Counted from the stretch's first letter, positions 1 to 7,215 are shown. The stretch: DNA of 36,324 nt from Alphaproteobacteria bacterium (GCA_020443075.1 JAGRIU010000007.1:1-36324); one strand, 5' to 3'. Notes: generated by a model not told the origin, from the letters alone. Program-made: numbers and translations.

Positions 1-2
1 AA

Positions 3-161
3 GCACGCACGGATCTCGATGTTCGTGTGCAGGGGCCTGCCGGTGTTTTAGATGCCAAAGGTCTGGAGGCGGATCAGGGGCTGGGGTTGTTGGTTTTTCA
101 GGGACCGGCGCATCTGGAGCTGGTCGGTCAGGAACAAAGTTTAGGGGTTATAATGCCATGA
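3..161 (+). CDS. lptC: LptC C-terminal end (partial, runs off the left edge)
   Basis: Reading frame 3 is open from the window edge and gives 52 residues ending at a TGA that overlaps the lptA ATG (ATGA). The visible part is beta-rich and glycine-spaced (GPAGVLDAKGLEAD, then LVFQGPAHLEL), which matches the closing strands of the LptC jellyroll in alphaproteobacteria. LptC is the bitopic inner-membrane protein that passes LPS from the LptB2FG extractor to periplasmic LptA. The call rests on this short tail plus the position directly before lptA and lptB. Frame 2 is also open across the segment, but its translation is rich in Cys and Gly and looks non-coding. Confidence 0.72.
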   Translation, partial: ARTDLDVRVQGPAGVLDAKGLEADQGLGLLVFQGPAHLELVGQEQSLGVIMP

Positions 162-1039
162 GAATGATTGCCGGATTTATTTTTGCAGCATTGCTAGTCA
201 TCTTTTCGGCGCAGGCGGTGTGGGCGCAAGATGATGCGCTATCGGAAAAGGGCCTCAGCACCCATCGCAAAGAGCCGATTGTGATTGATGCGCAAAAGAC
301 GATGGAATGGCACCGTAATGATAACCGCTTTATTGCGACAGGCGATGTGGTCGCTTCGCAAGGGGCTTCTTCGGTGCGCGGGCAGACTTTGACGGCGGAT
401 TACCGTAAAGGCCAGACCTCCAGTATGGAGATTTATAAAATGCGCGCCGAAGGCGATGTTGTTTTGAGTTCTCAGGACAGCAAGGCTTATGGCGATGTGG
501 CGGTGTATGATCTGGACGCCGGGCTGGCGACGCTGACGGGTGAGGGTTTGAAGCTGGTTTCGCCGGATCAAACAGTGACGGCGGATGAACGCTTCGAATA
601 TTACGTAGCGGAAGGGCGCGTGAATGCGATCGGGCGGGCCAAGGTTGTGCGGCCCAAGCCTGAAGGCGGCGGCGTGGATACGCTGGAGGCGGACGAGATT
701 TCGGCCCTGTTTAAAGAGAATGCGCAAGGGCAGCGGGTTCTCGATATTCTCGAGGCCAAAGGCCATGTGGTGATTACAACGCCGAGCGAGGTTATTCGCG
801 GGGCGTATGCGATTTATCGTTCGGGCACAAACAAGGCCGAGATGAGCGGCGGGGTTAAAATCGAGCGCGGGCCGAATATTTTGGAAGGCGCGCGCGCGGA
901 TGTGGATTTGACAACGAATATCAGCCGGATTTTCGGGGATGGCTCTTCTGGGACATCCGGGGACTCCTCTTCTGGAGCTTCGTCACAAGGCGGGCGTGTG
1001 CGCGGGGTGTTTTATCCGGATTCTCAAGATACGCCTTAA
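158..1039 (+). CDS. lptA: LptA-like periplasmic LPS transport protein
   Basis: This 293-residue protein starts with a signal peptide (hydrophobic residues about 5-20, likely cut after AVWA before QDD). It continues with OstA/LptA-type beta repeats: the first near residues 40-140 (IVIDAQKTMEWHRNDNRFIATG), a second near 165-255 (EADEISALF, then GHVVITTPSEVIRGAYAIY). LptA polymerises as a beta-jellyroll bridge carrying LPS across the periplasm. E. coli LptA is about 185 residues, so this one is long; it seems to hold a second OstA-like unit plus a Ser/Gly-rich linker (about 263-280) before a final RVRGVFYP strand. It is translationally coupled to lptC by ATGA overlap and lies upstream of lptB, with one unrelated gene between. 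Family confidence is high; the two-unit reading is mine. Confidence 0.9.
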   Translation: MRMIAGFIFAALLVIFSAQAVWAQDDALSEKGLSTHRKEPIVIDAQKTMEWHRNDNRFIATGDVVASQGASSVRGQTLTADYRKGQTSSMEIYKMRAEGDVVLSSQDSKAYGDVAVYDLDAGLATLTGEGLKLVSPDQTVTADERFEYYVAEGRVNAIGRAKVVRPKPEGGGVDTLEADEISALFKENAQGQRVLDILEAKGHVVITTPSEVIRGAYAIYRSGTNKAEMSGGVKIERGPNILEGARADVDLTTNISRIFGDGSSGTSGDSSSGASSQGGRVRGVFYPDSQDTP

Positions 1040-1080
1040 TTTATTTGGTTTTTTTTAGCAAAGGTTCTACATTGGCTTCT

Positions 1081-1716
1081 ATGGATTTTTTTCTTCTTTG
1101 GTTGATTTTTGCTTCTGTTCAGTTGGCCGCGACGATGTCGCCGGGGCCTGCTTTTATTGTCGCAACCCGTAATGCGATGATGTACGGGCGGCGCGCGGGC
1201 GTATATACAGCGCTCGGGCTCGGGCTGGGCGTCGGAGCTCATGTGGTTTTTGTGCTGTGCGGGTTGGCGGTCGTGCTTTCGCAGTCGGTGTTGCTGTTTA
1301 ATATTATTAAATATGCGGGGGCGGCGTATCTGATTTTTATCGGGGCGAAGGCTCTATTGCATGGCGGCAAGGCCGCTGAAATTCAAACGATGCAGGTTGG
1401 CGGGCAAAAGTCTCTTTCTGTCTTTAAAGCCGTTAAGCACGGGTTTTTGACGAACTTGCTTAATCCCAAGGCCGTGATTTTCTTTGGCGCGATCTTTACG
1501 CAGTTTTTGCAGCCCGGTATGTCCTCCGGTGTTCTGGTTCTGTATGGGACGACGTCCGTTATGGTCGAAATTCTCTGGTTTTCCGGTTTATCTATTGTGT
1601 TGACGCACGCCAAAGTGCGCGCGCGCTTTACCGCGATTTCCGGATGGTTTGATAGGGTTTGTGGTGGACTTTTGATGGCGCTGGGCGTACGGTTGGCGTT
1701 GAGTAAACTGCATTAA
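1081..1716 (+). CDS. LysE/RhtB family amino-acid exporter
   Basis: A 211-residue, very hydrophobic protein with about six membrane segments. The N-terminal pattern (FASVQLAATMSPGPAFIVATR) has the SPGP signature of LysE/RhtB exporters, and GFLTNLLNPKAVIFF near residue 130 is the second family hallmark. These inner-membrane carriers expel amino acids such as lysine, threonine or homoserine lactone; the substrate cannot be told from sequence. I chose the ATG at 1081; an in-frame TTG at 1045 would add 12 residues that are not family-like. It sits between lptA and lptB on the same strand, with 41 nt before and 14 nt after, so it is probably co-transcribed with the LPS export genes, although no functional link is known. 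Confidence 0.85.
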   Translation: MDFFLLWLIFASVQLAATMSPGPAFIVATRNAMMYGRRAGVYTALGLGLGVGAHVVFVLCGLAVVLSQSVLLFNIIKYAGAAYLIFIGAKALLHGGKAAEIQTMQVGGQKSLSVFKAVKHGFLTNLLNPKAVIFFGAIFTQFLQPGMSSGVLVLYGTTSVMVEILWFSGLSIVLTHAKVRARFTAISGWFDRVCGGLLMALGVRLALSKLH

Positions 1717-1730
1717 ACGGCCTTTGATTT

Positions 1731-2498
1731 ATGACGTCTCAGGATTTTCTCAAAACACCGAAGCTTAAAGAAGTCCGCAAAGGGCTTTATGTCGAGCACC
1801 TTTCCAAGAGCTATAAGAAGCGTCCTGTTTTGCGCGATGTGAGCTTTTCCATCCAGCGCGGGCAAGCGGTGGCGCTTTTGGGGCCGAACGGGGCGGGGAA
1901 AACGACGTGCTTTTATATTACGACGGGTTTAATTCCGGCTGATGGCGGGTGCATTATTCTGGACGGGCAGGATATTACGGCGCTGCCGATGTATCGCCGC
2001 GCTTTGATGGGGGTCGGGTACTTGCCGCAAGAATCCTCGATTTTTCGCGGCCTCAATGTCGAGGATAATCTGCGCGCGGTGATCGAGATGCAGAATATTT
2101 CTATGGCGGATCAGGAATTTCTGCTGGACGAGCTTTTGAGCGAGTTCGGGGTCGAGCATTTGCGCCGGACGCCGACGCCTGCCTTGTCGGGCGGGGAGCG
2201 GCGGCGCGTTGAGATCGCGCGGGCCTTGGCGGCGCGGCCTGATTTTATTTTGCTGGATGAGCCGCTGGCGGGGATTGATCCGATCGCCGTTGCCGAGATC
2301 CGCGAGTTGATTGCACATTTGAAAGAGCGCGGGATCGGGGTTTTGATTACCGATCATAATGTGCGTGACTGTCTGGGGATTGTTGATCATGCCTATATTT
2401 TGCATGACGGGAAGGTTCTCATGCATGGCAGCGCTGAAGATATTGTCGCGAATGAGGATGTGCGGCGGGTTTATCTGGGTGAAGGGTTTGTGCTGTAA
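1731..2498 (+). CDS. lptB: LptB, ATPase of the LPS export ABC transporter
   Basis: A 255-residue ABC ATPase with Walker A GPNGAGKT (about 51-58), Q-loop [13 protein letters not shown], signature LSGGERRR, Walker [14 protein letters not shown] and H-loop ITDHNV. The QESSIFRGL and [10 protein letters not shown] segments are typical of LptB rather than amino-acid or lipoprotein ABC ATPases. LptB dimerises and, with LptF and LptG, powers LPS extraction from the inner membrane. It lies 14 nt after the LysE-type gene in the lpt run. The usual next gene, rpoN, is 1.36 kb downstream because two orphan genes intervene. The N-terminus is about 15 residues longer than in E. coli LptB. Confidence 0.95.
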   Translation: MTSQDFLKTPKLKEVRKGLYVEHLSKSYKKRPVLRDVSFSIQRGQAVALLGPNGAGKTTCFYITTGLIPADGGCIILDGQDITALPMYRRALMGVGYLPQESSIFRGLNVEDNLRAVIEMQNISMADQEFLLDELLSEFGVEHLRRTPTPALSGGERRRVEIARALAARPDFILLDEPLAGIDPIAVAEIRELIAHLKERGIGVLITDHNVRDCLGIVDHAYILHDGKVLMHGSAEDIVANEDVRRVYLGEGFVL

Positions 2499-2548
2499 GG
2501 CCTTGTTTTTCTACTTTCCCTCTGTTTTTTGACGTGTTTTAACCATTT

Positions 2549-2580
2549 GTTAACGCATTATACATATGATGCAAATTAAC
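2549..2580. promoter_or_regulatory. Imperfect dyad upstream of orphan gene
   Basis: In the 119-nt gap after lptB, GTTAA (2549-2553) pairs with TTAAC (2576-2580), and GCAT with ATGC inside it, around an AT-rich centre holding TATACAT and TATGAT. This could be an operator over a -10 region for the gene at 2618. I found no clear -35 at the right distance, and no protein is implicated. Confidence 0.3.
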
Positions 2581-2617
2581 AAGGGAAAATTTAACTTAAT
2601 TTTACGGGGACTAAAGC

Positions 2618-3220
2618 ATGGATACGGCCTTGAAAGCGCCTGTTCATAAGGGCGAAGTGTGTCAGGATAAAGCCCTGATTGTTGATCATTATAACAAAGT
2701 GGCCGAGCGGGCCGGACAAGAGCGCCAGCATTTGCAGGAAGAGCGTTTTAAAGGTCTGGCGGGAATTCTCGGGACGCCGGCGGCGTTGCATACGTTGTTT
2801 CTTGGCGGAGGGAGTCCACTGGATCTGGCTTCTACGGCGGTTTCGTTCGGCGCTGCGTTTTTAGCGGCTGCAGGGTTTAACCGGAAAATGCAACAGCGCC
2901 GCGCCGTCGAAGAAGAGGTGATGAACGAAAGCCGGGCGCTGGCGACGTCTCTTTTGGGGAATAAGGACATGGCTTGCGGCGTACCGCAAGAACACACTTA
3001 TGAGTATATGAAGGCCAAAGCCGAAGAGCGTATTGAAAAGCGCGGGACAAAATCGGATTCTTTAACAAAACGCGTGGCTGCGGGATTGCTGGCGTCTTTT
3101 ATTGCCGCAGCGAGTCATCCGTTGATCGAAAAATTTTGCGAGCATAAACATCAGCAACGTAGCGCTCAGGATTTTCATCCTGTGGTTCAAATTGAGTCGG
3201 TGGTTGCTGCGGCGGGTTGA
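2618..3220 (+). CDS. Hypothetical protein, orphan between lptB and rpoN
   Basis: A 200-residue protein I do not recognise. It has a polar, charged N-terminal half with coiled-coil character (about 22-48, rich in E, R, Q), and then a hydrophobic alanine-rich stretch near 60-88 (LASTAVSFGAAFLAAAGF) that could be a membrane or buried helix. A second charged helix follows around 90-155, with another small hydrophobic segment near 150-167 (VAAGLLASFIAAASHPLIE). There is no signal peptide and no catalytic motif. Base composition and codon use resemble the neighbours, so it is probably a real gene. The next gene on the strand is another orphan, and both interrupt the usual lptB-rpoN adjacency. A membrane-associated or accessory role is only a guess. 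Confidence 0.7.
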   Translation: MDTALKAPVHKGEVCQDKALIVDHYNKVAERAGQERQHLQEERFKGLAGILGTPAALHTLFLGGGSPLDLASTAVSFGAAFLAAAGFNRKMQQRRAVEEEVMNESRALATSLLGNKDMACGVPQEHTYEYMKAKAEERIEKRGTKSDSLTKRVAAGLLASFIAAASHPLIEKFCEHKHQQRSAQDFHPVVQIESVVAAAG

Positions 3221-3259
3221 TTTTTTTTTAATTTTTTTCAAAATTTTTTTAATTTTTTT
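3221..3259. repeat. Phased T-tracts after the orphan gene
   Basis: Directly after the stop codon lie four T-tracts of 7-9 nt centred near 3225, 3235, 3247 and 3256, separated by short A-runs. The 9-12 bp spacing is close to one helical turn, a pattern expected to bend DNA. The whole gap 3221-3462 is strongly AT-rich and has no credible reading frame. A U-rich transcript end is also possible, but no GC stem precedes the tracts. Confidence 0.5.
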
Positions 3260-3462
3260 AAAAAACGCCAAAATATTTTTTTGCGCGTTTTTATTTTTAT
3301 TTCTGTCAAAGTCTATATTTTCTGCGCGTTTTAGATCGATTTGAAAAAGTTTATAATTTCCATAGCGCAATAATTATTTTTTAATTTTTTATCTCTATGT
3401 TCGTCCTCAAGCCAACATGAAATTTAAATTCAAAACTCGAAGTATTAAGGAGGGTTTGAGAA

Positions 3463-3672
3463 ATGAGCATATTAGGAGCATCACCAGCAGCAACAGGTCT
3501 TGGTAAAATGAAGCTGGGACAAGATAAGGGCGTTATGAAGCAGAGCTTTAATGAGCGTTCCGGTCTTATCAAACCTATTTTGCGGGCTATTTGGAAAAAA
3601 GTTTCGCAGGTTTTCAATTACGATTTTGCGCCGGCTACGGCAACCGTTCAGGCAAGCGCGGCCCCGGCATAG
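3463..3672 (+). CDS. Small hypothetical protein (69 aa)
   Basis: This short frame is preceded by a strong Shine-Dalgarno (AAGGAGGG at 3447-3454, 8 nt before the ATG), the main reason to accept it. The product is basic in the middle (KMKLGQDK; IKPILRAIWKKVSQVF, an amphipathic helix candidate around residues 34-50) and ends in a low-complexity Ala/Pro/Thr tail (ATATVQASAAPA). It has no signal peptide and no known domain that I can recognise. It lies between the curved AT-rich stretch and a hairpin region before rpoN. The helix could bind membrane or a partner protein, but this is speculation. The alternative is a fortuitous frame, which the SD argues against. Confidence 0.55.
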   Translation: MSILGASPAATGLGKMKLGQDKGVMKQSFNERSGLIKPILRAIWKKVSQVFNYDFAPATATVQASAAPA

Positions 3673-3687
3673 AAATAAGCAGGGAGG

Positions 3688-3746
3688 GGGAGGTTCCACT
3701 GGAAGCCTGAAGTTCGGTAAAAGTCCGGTTTTTGGTGGAACCTTTC
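3688..3746. other. Long hairpin between small ORF and rpoN
   Basis: AGGTTCCAC (3691-3699) pairs perfectly with GTGGAACCT (3735-3743), and three further pairs (GGG with the TTC at 3744-3746) can extend it outward. A CGG/CCG mini-stem (3715-3717 with 3725-3727) sits in the 35-nt loop. There is no T-run right after the 3' arm, so it is not a standard intrinsic terminator. It could be a processed 3' end of the small gene, part of the rpoN leader, or a small RNA. The rest of the gap to 3862 shows nothing I can name. Confidence 0.45.
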
Positions 3747-3862
3747 ACTTAAAAAATACAAAAGAGGCCATAGGCCCGACATAAGATTTAATAGAGTGAG
3801 TGTGAGCTAAATAACTATAAAAATTTTCATTCTTATGCCTGTGCTCATGTTACAATGGTAGC

Positions 3863-5317
3863 ATGAGCATTTTTTCTCAGAGCCTCAAATTACAGCAATC
3901 CCAGAATCTTGTTATGACGCCGCAATTGCAGCAGGCGATCAAGCTGCTGCAGCTCAGTAATGTCGAGCTTTCGGAACTGGTGGAGGAAGAGCTGGCGCAT
4001 AATCCTTTGCTGGAAAAAGACGAGCGCGATCCGGCTAGCGGGGACGAGGTTGAAGGTGAGGCCGGACCGTCTGCGGATGAGGGGCAAGACGAGGTGGAAG
4101 CCGCGTTCGAGAGCTCGAACACCAATGATGATTTTGATCCAGGTTCGATGATGACCGATATCGGGGCGGGTGGAAATTCCAAGTTTGAAGATATCGAAAA
4201 CTCCTTTGAAAACCGGATGTCAGCGGAGAAAACGTTGCGTGAGCATCTGGCCGAGCAATTGCATTTAACATTCGATGATAACCGTGACCGGATGGTCGGG
4301 GCGATGTTGATCGACCGGCTGGATGAGGCGGGCTATTTGCGCGAAACGCCGGATGTGCTGGCGGAGAAATTGGGCTGCAAGCCTGAGCGGGTCGAGCGTT
4401 TGCTCTCCCGCATGAAGGGGTTTGATCCGACCGGGATTTTTGCCTGTGATCTGGCCGAATGTCTGGCGCTGCAGCTTGATGAATTGGGGCAGCTTGATGC
4501 GCCGATGCGCGCGTTGCTGGAGAATTTATCCATGCTCGGCGATCACGATTTTAAGGGGTTGGCCGAGGTGTGCGGGGTGAACGAGACTTATCTGCGCGAT
4601 ATGGTCGAGGAGATTAAGTCTCTCAATCCGCGTCCGGCTGCGGAGTTTGATCATCTGGTGGTGCAAACGGCGATTCCCGATGTTTTGATGAAGCGTTTGC
4701 CGAAGAACCTCGGCGGGGGCTGGCGGGTGGAGCTGAATGCGGAGACATTGCCGCGGGTGCTGGTTAATCAGGACTATTATACGCAGGTCATGGGTAGTGC
4801 GACGCAGAAAAAGGATAAAGAGTATCTCAATACGCAGATGCAAAATGCAAACTGGCTGGTGCGGGCGATGGATCAACGTGCGCAAACAATTTTGAAGGTG
4901 GCGGCGGAGATTGTCGAGCAGCAGGACGGGTTTTTTAATTACGGGATCGAGTTTCTCAAGCCGTTGAAACTGTCGGATATTGCGGCCGAGATCGAGATGC
5001 ATGAAAGCACGGTCAGCCGCGTGACGACGAATAAATATATCGGGACGCCGCGCGGGATTTTCGAGCTGAAATATTTCTTTTCAACGGCCTTGGTCAGCGA
5101 GAGCGGAACAGCGCATAGCGCTGAGGCGATCAAGGCGCGGATCAAGGCTTTGATAGATGCCGAGAATCCGAAGAAAATTCTGTCCGATGATACGATCGTG
5201 GCGATGTTGAAAGATGAAGGCATTGATCTGGCGCGCCGGACGGTGGCAAAATACCGCGAGGCGATGCATATCGGGTCTTCTGTGCAGCGGCGCAAAGAGA
5301 AAAAGCATCTTTTATAA
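3863..5317 (+). CDS. rpoN: RNA polymerase sigma-54 factor
   Basis: A 484-residue sigma-54. Region I at the N-terminus is glutamine- and leucine-rich (QSQNLVMTPQLQQAIKLLQ), the segment that interacts with AAA+ enhancer-binding activators. An acidic, variable region II covers about 50-110. The core-binding domain follows, then a helix-turn-helix near 370-395 (LSDIAAEIEMHESTVSRVT), and the RpoN box ARRTVAKYRE (about 457-466) that reads the -24 element. Length is normal for the family. Sigma-54 directs core polymerase to GG-N10-GC promoters, often for nitrogen, flagellar or envelope genes. The downstream hpf and ptsN genes are conserved neighbours. Its stop codon lies inside the left arm of the repeat at 5313. 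Confidence 0.97.
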   Translation: MSIFSQSLKLQQSQNLVMTPQLQQAIKLLQLSNVELSELVEEELAHNPLLEKDERDPASGDEVEGEAGPSADEGQDEVEAAFESSNTNDDFDPGSMMTDIGAGGNSKFEDIENSFENRMSAEKTLREHLAEQLHLTFDDNRDRMVGAMLIDRLDEAGYLRETPDVLAEKLGCKPERVERLLSRMKGFDPTGIFACDLAECLALQLDELGQLDAPMRALLENLSMLGDHDFKGLAEVCGVNETYLRDMVEEIKSLNPRPAAEFDHLVVQTAIPDVLMKRLPKNLGGGWRVELNAETLPRVLVNQDYYTQVMGSATQKKDKEYLNTQMQNANWLVRAMDQRAQTILKVAAEIVEQQDGFFNYGIEFLKPLKLSDIAAEIEMHESTVSRVTTNKYIGTPRGIFELKYFFSTALVSESGTAHSAEAIKARIKALIDAENPKKILSDDTIVAMLKDEGIDLARRTVAKYREAMHIGSSVQRRKEKKHLL

Positions 5318-5427
5318 TCTTTTCCCTTTCCTTTTTCACAGCGTTACTCGTCGCTTACGTATTTATTATACGCTGCGCTCCTCGTGCCTTGGGAAAAAGA
5401 AAATTGAAAAGATTATAGGTTTTTTTT
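5313..5427 (+). repeat. Dispersed hairpin element, copy 1 (also rpoN terminator)
   Basis: A 28-nt left arm (5313-5340) pairs with the right arm (5390-5417) at 24 of 28 positions without gaps, the outer 12 bp being perfect (TATAATCTTTTC with GAAAAGATTATA). The loop is a 49-nt core (5341-5389) containing TTACTCGTCGCTTACGTA, a central stem CGTAT/ATACG (5358-5362, 5368-5372), and GCTGCGCTCCTCGTGCC. The right arm is followed by GG and eight Ts, so the RNA should act as an intrinsic terminator. The left arm includes the rpoN TAA. Related cores occur at 11447, 30039 and 35766, each with different arms. Confidence 0.85.
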
Positions 5428-5533
5428 AGATGAAAACTTTTTGATTAAATTGTGCTTCGGCACTCGCCGTTAAACCTCAGGCGTGCTATATTAGAAGCAT
5501 AACTATCTTGTAAAATATGAAGAGGATACAGCT

Positions 5534-6133
5534 ATGGAACTTAATGTTCATGGAAAGCAAATCGACGTTGGCGACTCTTTGCGTACACACGTAGAAGACA
5601 AGCTGGAGGACCTCAACCAGAAATATTTCAATCACGCGACATTCGCGACCGTGACTTTTTCGCGTGAGGGGCACGGACACCCGCGCACAAAGGCGCATGT
5701 TTCCATTCAGTTGGGTAAGAATATCATGGTGGTGGCCGATGCGACGGATGCTGATCCGTATGCGTCTTTTGAAGCGGCGGCAACGAAAGTCGGCAAGCAG
5801 CTTCGGCGGTATAAAAAGAAGCTGCGTGATCACCACGAGCGTCTGGAACAAACGCCGGAAAGCGAGATTGTGAAAGCTCGGGATTATGTTCTGGCGGCTG
5901 TGCCCGAGCAGGATGATGAGACGCCGGAGGCTTCTATTAGTGATGAGCCTATTGTCGTTGCCGAAATGAGCAAGGATATCGAGACGATGAGCGTGTCCGA
6001 AGCGGTGATGCGTCTGGACCTGTCCGGTGAGCCGGCTTTGATGTTCCGGAACGGAAGTCATGGCGGTCTGAGCATGGTTTATAAGCGCAGCGACGGGAAT
6101 GTCGGCTGGGTCGATCCGGAGAATCAGGATTAG
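5534..6133 (+). CDS. hpf: Long-form ribosome hibernation promoting factor
   Basis: A 199-residue protein with an N-terminal HPF/RaiA domain (about 1-105; MELNVHGKQIDVGDSLRTHV start, basic helix GKQLRRYKKKLRDHH) and a C-terminal dimerisation domain (about 135-195; DLSGEPALMFRNGSHGG, then VYKRSDGNVGWVDP). This two-domain layout is the long form, which drives 100S ribosome dimer formation in stationary phase or starvation by binding the 30S decoding region and pairing through the tail. A Shine-Dalgarno GAGGA lies upstream of the ATG. It follows rpoN after a terminator-like repeat, so it likely has its own promoter in the 5430-5520 region. Placement between rpoN and ptsN is typical of proteobacteria. 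Confidence 0.95.
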   Translation: MELNVHGKQIDVGDSLRTHVEDKLEDLNQKYFNHATFATVTFSREGHGHPRTKAHVSIQLGKNIMVVADATDADPYASFEAAATKVGKQLRRYKKKLRDHHERLEQTPESEIVKARDYVLAAVPEQDDETPEASISDEPIVVAEMSKDIETMSVSEAVMRLDLSGEPALMFRNGSHGGLSMVYKRSDGNVGWVDPENQD

Positions 6134-6169
6134 CGTTTTTCTGTTTTTAGAATCTTTTTTCACATTTTT

Positions 6170-6215
6170 TTAGACCTCCGTTTTTTTGATCGAAACGGGG
6201 GTCTAATGCATTTTT
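6170..6215 (+). terminator. Hairpin terminator after hpf
   Basis: TTAGACCTCCGTTT (6170-6183) pairs with AAACGGGGGTCTAA (6193-6206), 14 bp with one T-G wobble and a 9-nt loop. Five Ts follow at 6211-6215 after a short TGCA spacer. This probably ends the hpf transcript. The rest of the gap up to 6389 is T-rich with no other structure I can support. Confidence 0.65.
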
Positions 6216-6389
6216 GATACCGAGGGAGGTATTGGAAATGTATTTAGAGGAAATTTTCTTATATTCTATGGTTTTATGCGGTGTTTCTAATGTTGCGGTG
6301 CGTGCATTTTTTTTCTGGACGCGGTTTTTGTAAACAGGTACATACGCCTTTGAAAAAAGTGTATCAATTTTTTTTAAAGTTGTGTTTGT

Positions 6390-6863
6390 ATGGAGAATTT
6401 CGGGCAATATCTGAGTTTTGATCTTGTGTTTTCTCGGCTTAAATTTGTGAGCGTGCCTCAGATTTTTATGCATATGGCTGAGGCTGCGGCGCCTGTTTTA
6501 GAGATCGGGGCGGATGTTGTTTATCAGGCTTTGATGGCGCGTGAGCGCGCGATGCCGTCCGGGGTCGGTGGCGGGCTGGCCTTGTCGGATATCAAAATTC
6601 CGGGTTCGGCCAAACCGGTTGTGATTGTCGCAACGTTAAAGCATGACGTTGATTTTAATGCGCTGGATAGCCAGCCTGTGCGCGTCATGGGTCTGGTCAT
6701 TTCGCCAGAGCGCGACGGACCCTATCATCTGCGCCGGTTGTCACGGGTCTCGCGTTTGTTGAAAGATAATGCTTTGCATGAAAAGTTGCTGGGTGCTGAC
6801 GATGAAGCGGCTGTGCGTTCGCTCTTGATGGATTCCGGCGGCGGCTGGTTGATGGCGGCTTAA
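6390..6863 (+). CDS. ptsN: PtsN-like EIIA(Ntr) protein lacking the active histidine
   Basis: A 157-residue protein in the normal ptsN place after rpoN and hpf. It has the EIIA(Ntr) fold outline: ALMARERAMPSGVGGGLAL near 48-65, VVIVATLKHDVDFNALDSQPVRVMGLVISPE in the middle, and the helical end with LSRVSRLLKDNALHEKLLGADD. In true PtsN the motif is GxAIPHxK, with His accepting phosphate from NPr. Here the matching stretch is GLALSDIK, so the His is replaced by Asp at residue 67. The protein therefore cannot be phosphorylated in the usual way, and it may act as a fixed-state regulatory protein. No strong Shine-Dalgarno is seen. The function (potassium transport, sensor kinase or nitrogen control in other species) is not predictable here. 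Confidence 0.82.
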   Translation: MENFGQYLSFDLVFSRLKFVSVPQIFMHMAEAAAPVLEIGADVVYQALMARERAMPSGVGGGLALSDIKIPGSAKPVVIVATLKHDVDFNALDSQPVRVMGLVISPERDGPYHLRRLSRVSRLLKDNALHEKLLGADDEAAVRSLLMDSGGGWLMAA

Positions 6864-6873
6864 AAAGGCGATG

Positions 6874-6906
6874 GGATGGCCGTCAAAATCGAGCCATCCG
6901 TTTTTT
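6874..6906 (+). terminator. Intrinsic terminator after ptsN-like gene
   Basis: GGATGGC (6874-6880) pairs perfectly with GCCATCC (6893-6899), a 12-nt loop, followed by G and six Ts. It lies 10 nt after the stop and separates the plus-strand genes from the convergent DUF1150 gene. Confidence 0.85.
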
Positions 6907-6933
6907 CTCTAAGATTGTATTTTCTCGGAAATT

Positions 6934-7215
6934 TTAGTGACGCGTGACGACGTCCATGTCGTTTTGCAATATGGCGCTGACCGCTTCGTTTTCGCTATCC
7001 ATGATGGATAAGGGCGTACCATCGGCAGCATGAATTGCATAAATGGCACGGCCGTTTTCCATTTTTTTGCGTATATAAGCCATATCACTGATGCCCAATG
7101 CGAGAAAGTCTTGCGTCGTGATGTTTTTAAGGATTTCAAGATTTTCTTGTTCAGCGATATTTTGATTTATGTCCTGATTATTTCTCACTGCGTTCGTTCC
7201 CTCGTTATCGTGCAT
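6934..7215 (-). CDS. DUF1150 family protein
   Basis: A 93-residue protein whose central part (LGISDMAYIRKK, then AIYAIHAADGTPLSIMDSENEA, ending in NDMDVV) matches the alphaproteobacterial DUF1150 pattern as I remember it. These small proteins commonly sit next to a small heat-shock protein gene, as here, 58 nt downstream of hsp20 on the same strand. Their biochemical role is not established; the linkage suggests a part in the heat or aggregation response. The first 20 residues (MHDNEGTNAVRNNQ) are polar and not family-like, and the start could lie further in. Cytoplasmic, no membrane segment or signal. Confidence 0.82.
   Translation of the reverse strand: MHDNEGTNAVRNNQDINQNIAEQENLEILKNITTQDFLALGISDMAYIRKKMENGRAIYAIHAADGTPLSIMDSENEAVSAILQNDMDVVTRH

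Noticed and set aside
5459..5492. Sigma-54 promoter upstream of hpf (CGGCAC...)
   Set aside because: The GG is present, but the required GC ten bases later is missing (TA instead), so it does not fit a -24/-12 site.
5486..6163. Minus-strand frame of 225 codons opposite hpf
   Set aside because: Antisense shadow of hpf. The composition is rich in His, Arg and Ile and lacks domain features.
7183..7215. CACTGCGTTCGTTCCCTCG near the DUF1150 start as a fifth repeat copy
   Set aside because: It shares a CACTGCG-TTC-CTCG flavour with the core, but has no central stem and no complementary arms, and lies in the coding frame of the DUF1150 N-terminus.
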